Source: Candidatus Omnitrophota bacterium (lineage in GTDB: Bacteria; Ratteibacteria; UBA8468; B48-G9; JAFGKM01). Taken from it: a stretch of 8,692 bases of DNA. Below, one piece after another: positions 1 through 4,849 of this stretch. The position numbers and the translations under genes were made by a program. The notes beneath the pieces are model-generated. The model was not told where the DNA came from. It made no database searches and saw only the letters and a program-made list of their open reading frames with translations. Where the stretch lies: the NCBI GenBank assembly GCA_022704985.1, contig JAKJFI010000027.1, positions 1 through 8,692 on the forward strand, read 5' to 3'. Each line of letters opens with the position of its first letter. The stretch's first letter is position 1.

Positions 1-2
1 GG

Positions 3-500
3 CAGGAATATCTGATGGAGGCTTTTGCAAAAATAGCGGGAGATTTCCCCGAGGCGAGACTCATGCTTGTCGGCGATGGAATCCTGAAGGCGAACCTTGA
101 GAGCTTCGCACGCAAACGCGGGGTCTTTGAGAAGGTGATATTTACAGGGCTCGTCTCTCCTTCGAAAATACCCGGGCTGATTTCTGCCATGGATATTCTC
201 GCCCATACAAGTTTGAGGGAGGGGCTGCCGAAGGCCGTTGCGCAGGGCTTTGCGGCTGGCCGGCCAGTTCTTGCGTTTGACGTTGACGGCTCCAGGGAGC
301 TGGTTGTGAATGACCGGACGGGGTACCTGATTCCTCCGGGAGACGTGAAGCTTCTTGAGGAAAAATTGCGTTTTCTTTTGCAAAATCCCGCAATATCTTA
401 TAAAATGGGAGAGGAAGGCAGGAGAGTGGTGCTGAAACTTTTTCCCGTTGAGAAAATGGTTGATGCAATAGAGGAAATTTATAAAGAAGTGATGCCGTAA
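3..500 (+). CDS. Glycosyltransferase family 4, C-terminal domain (5' partial)
   Basis: This is the C-terminal, nucleotide-sugar-binding half of a GT-B glycosyltransferase, an enzyme class that moves a sugar from an NDP-sugar to a glycan or lipid at the inner membrane face. The frame is open from the first bases of the window (Gln-Glu-Tyr-Leu before the first Met at 15), so the gene starts upstream. Counting from that Met, LMLVGDG (residues 16-22), VIFTGLV (41-47) and the REGLP segment (68-72) are the usual GT4 landmarks, followed by GRPVLAFDVDGSREL. The classical E-x7-E pair is E69-x7-Q77, with Gln in place of the second Glu. The acceptor and sugar cannot be told from this half. The next gene starts 4 nt after the TAA, so the two are probably co-transcribed. 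Family assignment is secure; substrate is unknown. Confidence 0.9.
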   Translation, partial: QEYLMEAFAKIAGDFPEARLMLVGDGILKANLESFARKRGVFEKVIFTGLVSPSKIPGLISAMDILAHTSLREGLPKAVAQGFAAGRPVLAFDVDGSRELVVNDRTGYLIPPGDVKLLEEKLRFLLQNPAISYKMGEEGRRVVLKLFPVEKMVDAIEEIYKEVMP

Positions 501-504
501 GAAA

Positions 505-975
505 ATGCCAGGCAGAAACGATTGCGATTATATCGTCATAGAAAAAAGAGCAGGAAGTCTTGAGTGTATCTCGGATTTCATACAGGAGAGAAGCCTCTCG
601 GTGAAACTGGGATTCCGAAAGACGTGGGAACTGATGCTGGTGGTTGACGAGATCTGCTCAAACATCCTTTCGCATTCCACTTCCACTGACAGCACTTTTA
701 AGATAACCTGGCGATACGATGGAAACCGCGTTACCGTTGAGATTCTTGACAGGGGGTTTCCGTATAACCCCCTGAATCCCGCGGACGAGGATGACGAAGG
801 TGAATCTCTCGGCGCAATGAACACATACATGATAGACAGTATGGTTGATAGCGCCGAGTACCAGAGAATAAACGAAACTAACAGGGTATGCATAATGAAA
901 TGCCGGCGCAAAGAAAGCAACTGCAGGAAACAAACGGCCGGACGCAATAAAAACGGGAACGGAGAAAATGGCTGA
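505..975 (+). CDS. RsbW-like ATP-binding protein (anti-sigma-factor-type HATPase)
   Basis: A 156-residue GHKL-fold protein of the RsbW/SpoIIAB type. Such proteins are serine kinases that bind and inhibit a sigma factor or control a partner switch in the cytoplasm. The N-box is ELMLVVDEICSNILSHS (residues 42-58, with D48, E49 and N53). The G1 box is DRGFPYNPL (82-90). A loosely conserved ATP-lid region GESLGAMNTYMID (99-111) precedes the usual final strand (RVCIMK, 127-132). The lid lacks the first Gly of the usual pattern. The last 20 or so residues are polar, beyond the fold, and partly overlap the next gene. The start lies 4 nt after the glycosyltransferase stop; its Shine-Dalgarno is weak. 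No sigma factor, antagonist or PP2C phosphatase is visible nearby, so its target is unknown. The 3' end overlaps the HPS-RraA gene by 8 nt, which suggests translational coupling. Confidence 0.82.
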   Translation: MPGRNDCDYIVIEKRAGSLECISDFIQERSLSVKLGFRKTWELMLVVDEICSNILSHSTSTDSTFKITWRYDGNRVTVEILDRGFPYNPLNPADEDDEGESLGAMNTYMIDSMVDSAEYQRINETNRVCIMKCRRKESNCRKQTAGRNKNGNGENG

Positions 976-2269
976 AAATAAATTTCCAGCAATACAGCTC
1001 GCGCTTGATTTCACTGAGCTGACAAGGGCTTTGAAGGTGGCGGTTGAGGCTTCCTTGGCCGGTATCGAATGGATAGAGGCGGGAACCCCGCTGATAAAAT
1101 CCGAAGGATTGGGAGTCTTGCGGGCGCTGCGCAAGGAGTTTCCCGGCAGGAAGATTATAGCGGACATGAAGATAATGGATACCGGAAGGATTGAAGCGGA
1201 GATGGCTTTCAAGTCCGGTGCGGACATAGTGGTGGTGATGGGAAACGCTTCCGACCGCACGATAGTGGAAGCCGTGGAAGCTTCCGCAAACTACGGCGGC
1301 GAGGTGATGGCCGACCTCCTGGAAGATGCCGCTACGGTGAAAAGGGCGAAGGAAGTTGAGAAGTTAGGGGTTCATTATATCGGGGTGCACATCCCTATAG
1401 ACCGGCAGATGACGGGAGACATTTCTTTCGGCATGCTGAAGGAGATAGCGGGCGCGGTCAACGTGCCCGTGGCGATTGCGGGCGGTCTTAACTCCGAGAA
1501 CGCCGCGGATGCGTTGAAAGCGGGCGCGTCAATCCTGATAGTGGGGGGAGCGATAACCAAATCCCCGGACGTGAAAAAATCCGTGGAGCAGATGAAGAAA
1601 GCCGTCGAGGGCAAGAAGATAAAGACGCAGTTATACAAGCGCGCTTCTATGGATAACGTCAGGGAGACTCTTCTCAGGGTTTCCACCGCAAACATTTCAG
1701 ACGCCATGCACCGCAGAGGCTGGTTGAGAGGATTGGCCCCGGTGTTGAAGGATAATTTCAAGGTGGCGGGCAGTGTCGTTACGGTGAGAACCTATCCCGG
1801 AGACTGGGCGAAACCCGTTGAGGCGATTGATATTGCGGAAGAAGGCGATATAATTGTTATAGATGCAGGAGGGGTCAGCCCCGCGGTTTGGGGTGAGCTT
1901 GCAGCCAACAGTGCCATGGTGAAGAAGGTCGCCTGTGTGGTCATATACGGCGCTGTAAGGGACGTGGAAGAGATTAGGGAGATGAAACTGCCTGTTTTCG
2001 CAAATATAATGTGTCCGGAGGCCGCAGAGCCCAAAGGATTCGGGGAGATAAATGTTCCCATAAGGATAGAAGGATATAATATATTCCCGGGCGACTGGAT
2101 TGTCGGAGATACCGACGGTGTTGTGGTGATACCGAAGGATAAGGTTGTCGAGGTTGCCAATCGCGCGATGGATGTGCTGGAGAGGGAAAATAGGATAAGG
2201 AAGGAGATAATGGACGGCGGAACGCTGAACAGTATCACCGAACTGCTCAAGTGGGAAAAACCCAAATGA
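968..2269 (+). CDS. Fused 3-hexulose-6-phosphate synthase / RraA-like domain protein
   Basis: A 433-residue two-domain protein. Residues 1 to about 215 form an OMP-decarboxylase-superfamily barrel of the hexulose-6-phosphate synthase type. They show LALDF (11-15), EAGTPLIKSEG (37-47), the metal/substrate motif DMKIMD (66-71), VHIPIDRQMTG (140-150) and the phosphate-binding IAGG (170-173). HPS joins formaldehyde to ribulose 5-phosphate, or runs in reverse to make ribulose 5-phosphate where the oxidative pentose pathway is missing. Residues about 225-420 are RraA-like (the HMG-aldolase/RNase-E-regulator fold), with VIYGAVRDVEEI (R331, D332) and the closing PGDWIVGDTDGVVVIP block. This domain order is known in archaea and some bacteria; the reaction of the RraA part in such fusions is not settled. 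The ATG is preceded by GGAG at 961-964. The usual partner, phosphohexuloisomerase (hxlB), is not in the window. An intact, full-length gene. Confidence 0.92.
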   Translation: MAENKFPAIQLALDFTELTRALKVAVEASLAGIEWIEAGTPLIKSEGLGVLRALRKEFPGRKIIADMKIMDTGRIEAEMAFKSGADIVVVMGNASDRTIVEAVEASANYGGEVMADLLEDAATVKRAKEVEKLGVHYIGVHIPIDRQMTGDISFGMLKEIAGAVNVPVAIAGGLNSENAADALKAGASILIVGGAITKSPDVKKSVEQMKKAVEGKKIKTQLYKRASMDNVRETLLRVSTANISDAMHRRGWLRGLAPVLKDNFKVAGSVVTVRTYPGDWAKPVEAIDIAEEGDIIVIDAGGVSPAVWGELAANSAMVKKVACVVIYGAVRDVEEIREMKLPVFANIMCPEAAEPKGFGEINVPIRIEGYNIFPGDWIVGDTDGVVVIPKDKVVEVANRAMDVLERENRIRKEIMDGGTLNSITELLKWEKPK

Positions 2270-2286
2270 TACTGACTCCATTTCAT

Positions 2287-2344
2287 CCGGATAGCATCGT
2301 TGGCTTTGTTAAAATGCGTGTTTTTGGCAGGGCTTGTTATCCGG
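2287..2344. repeat. 10-bp inverted repeat in the gap before the NfnA-like gene
   Basis: CCGGATAGCA (2287-2296) can pair with TGTTATCCGG (2335-2344) over ten positions, with one G-U wobble, around a 38-nt loop. It lies in the 115-nt gap between the HPS-RraA stop and the NfnA-like start. There is no T-run after the right arm, so it does not look like an intrinsic terminator. No convincing -35/-10 pair was found in the gap. It could be an RNA leader structure or an operator, or could be chance. Confidence 0.35.
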
Positions 2345-2373
2345 CGAACCGAATATTACCTGCTGAATGGCGT

Positions 2374-2387
2374 GGAGGAAAAACTTG
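2374..2387 (+). promoter_or_regulatory. Shine-Dalgarno site fixing a TTG start
   Basis: GGAGG at 2374-2378 followed by AAAAAC and TTG gives ideal spacing to TTG 2385. It lies inside the reading frame that would start at ATG 2367, and nothing comparable precedes that ATG. This is the reason for calling the shorter protein. Confidence 0.7.
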
Positions 2388-3215
2388 AATAGAATTTTGA
2401 AGAAAGAGGTACTGGGAGAGAAGATAAAAAAAATAGAGGTTGAGGCGCCCCTGATAGCAAAGAAGGCGCTTCCCGGTCAGTTTATAGTTTTGCGGGTGGA
2501 CGAAAAGGGTGAACGGATACCTCTGACGATTGCCGGCGCTGATGCGGCAAAAGGTACCATAACCCTTATATTTCAGGAGGTGGGCACCTCCACTTCAAAA
2601 CTCGGGATGCTTGGCGAGGGAGACGAAATACTGAATCTTGCCGGACCGTTGGGTAACCCTGTTGAGATTGAAAAATACGGCAGGGTATGTATCATCGTCG
2701 GGGGAGTGGGGGCGGCGTTCGTTTACTGGATGGCGAAAGCGTTCAAGGAGAAGGGCAACCACCTTATCACGGTGATGGGCGCCAGGAATGAGAAGCTCCT
2801 GATATTGGAAAACGAGATGGGAAACGTCAGCGACGAGCTTATCATAGCAACCGATGACGGCAGTAAGGGAATGAAAGGGTTTACTACCGACGTGCTTCTT
2901 GACCTTATTTCCGGGGATAAGAAGATTGACTACGTTCTTACCGCGGGTCCAATCCCTATGATGAAGAAGGTGAGTGACATAACGAAGAGGTACGGAATAA
3001 AGACCATCGCAAGCCTGAATCCAATAATGGTTGACGGGACCGGCATGTGCGGCGGCTGCCGCGTGACGGTTGCCGGCAAGGTGAAATTTGCCTGTGTTGA
3101 CGGGCCGGATTTTGATGCGCACAGCGTGGACTTTGACGAGCTTTTGAGCCGAAACGCTCTGTACAAGTCTCATGAAGAACAGTCCTACAAGTGCAAAATA
3201 GGTCTTGATACCTGA
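2385..3215 (+). CDS. NfnA/SudB-type FAD and [2Fe-2S] oxidoreductase subunit
   Basis: The small subunit type of NADH-dependent ferredoxin:NADP oxidoreductase, also called sulfide dehydrogenase beta, related to PyrK. It passes electrons between NADH and a partner subunit in the cytoplasm. I choose TTG 2385 because GGAGG (2374-2378) lies 6 nt before it, and the resulting N-terminus (MNRILKKEVL) matches how the family begins. An in-frame ATG at 2367 overlaps that ribosome site. From TTG the protein has 276 residues: FAD-binding RIPLTIAG (44-51), GPLGNP (87-92), a GGVGAA nucleotide loop (106-111), and a C-terminal cluster site with C222, C225 and C237. The family is reported to use three Cys and one Asp as cluster ligands; D217 is a candidate for the Asp. 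The large GltD/NfnB-type partner, usually next door, is absent. Other members act with different partners, so the electron acceptor is open. Confidence 0.85.
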   Translation: MNRILKKEVLGEKIKKIEVEAPLIAKKALPGQFIVLRVDEKGERIPLTIAGADAAKGTITLIFQEVGTSTSKLGMLGEGDEILNLAGPLGNPVEIEKYGRVCIIVGGVGAAFVYWMAKAFKEKGNHLITVMGARNEKLLILENEMGNVSDELIIATDDGSKGMKGFTTDVLLDLISGDKKIDYVLTAGPIPMMKKVSDITKRYGIKTIASLNPIMVDGTGMCGGCRVTVAGKVKFACVDGPDFDAHSVDFDELLSRNALYKSHEEQSYKCKIGLDT

Positions 3216-3240
3216 TTCTCCTATCCCTTTCTGCTAACTT

Positions 3241-3276
3241 CCTTCGCTCCTCTTGAGGAGAATGACAGGATGAAGG
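3241..3276. repeat. Hairpin-forming intergenic sequence, possible dispersed repeat
   Basis: Between the NfnA-like gene and tsaC lies a perfect short palindrome, CTCCTCTTGAGGAG (3247-3260), which folds as a 5-bp stem with a CTTG loop. It is flanked by CCTTC (3241-3245) and GAAGG (3272-3276), which are also complementary. The pattern TTCGCTCCTC...AATGACAGG resembles short dispersed elements I recall from many uncultivated bacterial genomes, but with only one copy here its repeat status cannot be shown. There is no T-run for an intrinsic terminator. Confidence 0.4.
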
Positions 3277-3302
3277 GGAAATGGCAATAGTGAGCAGTAA
3301 AG

Positions 3303-3878
3303 GTGAACATTCTAAAACTGGATGAAGGCGATATCAGTCAACTGCTGGAAACAACAGAAAAAATACTGCGTGCCGGCGGCGTGGCGATAGTACCTACCGA
3401 TACGGTGTACGGTCTGGTCTGCGATGGGCGAAACGTTGCGGCAAAAGAGAAAATTTTTCAGATAAAAAGCAGACCGGAAACCAAGCCGCTCATAGGATTC
3501 GTTGATACCGTTGAAAAGGTGCAAAGGTTTGCGGAGGCGCCTCCGGAAAAGATGAACCTTCTAAAGAAAAGCTGGCCTGGTGCGGTGACTTTCGTGCTGA
3601 AGGCGAAGGGAGAGAAACTTTCCCGCATGACTATGGAAACGGATACTATTGCCTTCAGAATCCCCAACCATAAATTTATTCTTGAACTGGCAGGTAAGTT
3701 TGAGATTCTTGCCTCGACGAGCGCCAACATATCAGGGGAGAAAGCCCCGTGCAGGATAGAGGAGATACCGGAAGACCTGAAGGAGAAAGCGGGTATCGTC
3801 ATAGACGGTGGTAAAACGCCCGGCACCCCCTCCTCTATCTTCGACCTCACAACCAGGGAACATCTCAGATTAAGGTAA
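3303..3878 (+). CDS. tsaC: L-threonylcarbamoyladenylate synthase (TsaC/Sua5/YrdC family)
   Basis: Makes threonylcarbamoyl-AMP from threonine, bicarbonate and ATP, the first step of the universal t6A37 tRNA modification, in the cytoplasm. The 191-residue YrdC domain is complete: PTDTVYGL (31-38), the IKSRP nucleotide/threonine-binding segment (54-58), WPGAVTFVL (91-99), FRIPNH (118-123) and ASTSANISG (137-145). It is the short, TsaC-like form, without the extra Sua5 C-terminal domain. The chain ends abruptly after FDLTTREHLRLR, a little before the usual final strand, but no key residue is lost. The start is GTG 3303, with only a weak upstream AAAGG that nearly abuts it. No better in-frame start exists. 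The gene sits 17 nt before rpiB. The sua5-(ywlE)-rpiB order is known in Gram-positive bacteria; ywlE is missing here. Confidence 0.92.
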   Translation: MNILKLDEGDISQLLETTEKILRAGGVAIVPTDTVYGLVCDGRNVAAKEKIFQIKSRPETKPLIGFVDTVEKVQRFAEAPPEKMNLLKKSWPGAVTFVLKAKGEKLSRMTMETDTIAFRIPNHKFILELAGKFEILASTSANISGEKAPCRIEEIPEDLKEKAGIVIDGGKTPGTPSSIFDLTTREHLRLR

Positions 3879-3884
3879 CAATAC

Positions 3885-3890
3885 AGGAGG
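3885..3890 (+). promoter_or_regulatory. Consensus Shine-Dalgarno of rpiB
   Basis: AGGAGG lies 5 nt before ATG 3896, the strongest ribosome-binding site in the window. It shows that the downstream rpiB-like gene is still set up for efficient translation despite its internal deletion. Confidence 0.85.
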
Positions 3891-3895
3891 AAGCA

Positions 3896-4288
3896 ATGAG
3901 AGTGGGATTCGGAAGCGACCATGCGGGTTTTGAATTAAAAGAGTTTTTAAAAGAGAAAATCAAGGATGAGGGTTACGAAATAATTGATTACGGCACGCAC
4001 ATCAAGAAATCAGTGGATTATCCGGATTATGCCGAGAAGTTGGCGAGAGGCATCCAGAACAAGGATGTAGGCTTTGGAGTGCTTGTCTGCGGCACGGGGA
4101 TAGGGATGAGCATCATCGCCAACAGGTATAAGGGTATAAGGGCCGCAAGGTGCTGCAGTATTCAGGATGCTGTTCTGACGCGTCAGCATAACGACGCTTT
4201 GGAAATCACGAAGACATTCCTGGAAACCCCTTTCCTGAAAGGAAGACACCTGCGCAGGGTGAATAAGATAAAAAGACTGGACAAATGA
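3896..4288 (+). CDS. rpiB: Ribose-5-phosphate isomerase B, with an internal deletion of about 15 residues
   Basis: RpiB interconverts ribulose 5-phosphate and ribose 5-phosphate in the cytoplasm. The 130-residue product keeps the family start GSDHAGFELK (D8, H9), DYPDYA (41-46), the catalytic-loop motif CGTGIGMSI (C65 on), GIRAA, RQHND (H98, N99) and the C-terminal GRHLRRV with R117 and R121. However, HND (98-100) is followed directly by ALEITKTFLE. In E. coli RpiB about 15 residues lie between (the NVLAFGSRVVG strand), including an Arg that in M. tuberculosis RpiB helps bind the phosphate. The sequence on both sides aligns well, so this looks like a clean in-frame loss near 4195/4196. The enzyme may be inactive, altered in substrate, or the sequence may be misassembled. 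It pairs functionally with HPS upstream, as both handle ribulose 5-phosphate. The family call is certain; its activity is doubtful. Confidence 0.9.
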   Translation: MRVGFGSDHAGFELKEFLKEKIKDEGYEIIDYGTHIKKSVDYPDYAEKLARGIQNKDVGFGVLVCGTGIGMSIIANRYKGIRAARCCSIQDAVLTRQHNDALEITKTFLETPFLKGRHLRRVNKIKRLDK

Positions 4289-4302
4289 AGGCATAAACCG
4301 CC

Positions 4303-4318
4303 GAAAAGATTCCTTTTC
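4303..4318. terminator. Weak hairpin between convergent genes
   Basis: GAAAAG (4303-4308) and CTTTTC (4313-4318) can form a 6-bp stem with a 4-nt loop in the 49-nt gap between the convergent rpiB and metallopeptidase genes. The position suits a two-way terminator, but the stem is A/T-rich and no clear T-run follows in either direction, so the call is tentative. Confidence 0.2.
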
Positions 4319-4337
4319 ATATATAAATTCAAATCGG

Positions 4338-4676
4338 TTAGAGGGATATCTTGCGCAGGTCGTCTTCGTCAAGTCCCAGGTAATGCCCTATCTCGTGAAA
4401 GAGCACCTTTTCAATCCTCTTTTCCAGTTGTTCCCTTGTTCTGCAGGTGCGTTCGATAGGACCCTTAAAAAGGGTAATCTTGTCGGGCATGATGAGCGAA
4501 TAGCCGGGATTTTTTCTTTTTGGATAGGGTATCCCGTGATAGAGTCCGAGCAGGTTGGGAGATTTGCCTTCTTCCACGAAGAACTCCACGTTTTCAATTC
4601 TGTCCTTGATTATCTGCGGCAGGCTATCCCGTTTCTCCGCAACAATCTCCTCAAACTCTTCTTTCGTTATCTCCAT
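4338..4676 (-). CDS. Small zincin-like metallopeptidase (PF06262/COG3824 type)
   Basis: A 112-residue protein of the minimal zinc metallopeptidase family. The zinc site HEIGHYLGLDEDDL lies near its C-terminus: HExGH with both zinc His and the catalytic Glu, followed by GLDEDDL where a further ligand is expected. The N-terminal part (EEFEEIVAEKRDSLPQII) and the LLGLYHGIPYPKR segment are typical of the family. No signal peptide or membrane segment is visible, so it should be cytoplasmic. Substrates of this family are unknown. I start it at ATG 4676 because family members begin with such a short stretch before the first helix. An ATG six codons upstream (4694) and longer starts back to 4772 lack family-like sequence. 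It stands alone on the minus strand, convergent with rpiB and divergent from the glycoside hydrolase. Confidence 0.85.
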   Translation of the reverse strand: MEITKEEFEEIVAEKRDSLPQIIKDRIENVEFFVEEGKSPNLLGLYHGIPYPKRKNPGYSLIMPDKITLFKGPIERTCRTREQLEKRIEKVLFHEIGHYLGLDEDDLRKISL

Positions 4677-4684
4677 GTTAGTAG

Positions 4685-4715
4685 AGTATAGCATGGTTCC
4701 GGGCAACCGGTGTAA
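4685..4715 (-). promoter_or_regulatory. Possible metallopeptidase promoter giving a leaderless transcript
   Basis: On the minus strand a good -10 box, TATACT (4690-4685), ends only 8 nt before ATG 4676. A start point 6-8 nt after it would fall at or next to the ATG, which fits the lack of a Shine-Dalgarno. The best -35 is TTACAC (4715-4710) with a long 19-nt spacer, so the call is weak. Confidence 0.3.
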
Positions 4716-4780
4716 GAAAGAGGGGGTTAAATTTTCTTTTGGTAAACATCCAACTGCATTTTTGTTCTGCATCTATGTGT

Positions 4781-4809
4781 TTGATTGTGTTAGTGTTAAA
4801 GTGTTAAAA
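4781..4809 (+). promoter_or_regulatory. Promoter of the glycoside hydrolase, within GTGTTA repeats
   Basis: TTGATT (4781-4786) and TTAAAA (4804-4809) are 17 nt apart, a plausible sigma70-type pair. A start near 4816 leaves a leader of about 34 nt to ATG 4850. This argues against the upstream in-frame GTG at 4811, which would lie at or before the transcript start. The promoter overlaps a run of GTGTTA motifs that may bind a regulator. Confidence 0.45.
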
Positions 4810-4816
4810 TGTGTCA
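4787..4816 (+). repeat. Short direct repeats GTGTTA x3 plus GTGTCA
   Basis: GTGTTA occurs at 4787-4792, 4793-4798 and 4801-4806, with a fourth variant GTGTCA at 4811-4816; the units step by 6, 8 and 10 nt. They fill the spacer and the -10 area of the proposed promoter. An operator array is possible. Simple A/T-rich drift is the alternative. Confidence 0.5.
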
Positions 4817-4849
4817 AATTGCATCGCGCTGGAACAAGAAGAAATAAAA

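Noticed and set aside
1697..2286. Long minus-strand open frames opposite HPS-RraA
   Set aside because: They have no domain-like sequence or ribosome sites and are shadows of the G/C-biased real gene.
2367..2384. ATG 2367 as the start of the NfnA-like gene
   Set aside because: It has no ribosome site and overlaps the GGAGG that serves TTG 2385; the shorter N-terminus fits the family.
4677..4772. Longer N-terminus for the metallopeptidase (starts up to 4772)
   Set aside because: The added residues do not resemble the family and the -10 box TATACT would lie inside the gene.
4787..4816. CRISPR-like array
   Set aside because: Units are 6 nt and nearly adjacent; there are no spacers. No CRISPR array was seen anywhere in the window.
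4811..4849. GTG 4811 as the start of the glycoside hydrolase
   Set aside because: It lies at or before the predicted transcript start and adds 13 residues without family-like sequence.
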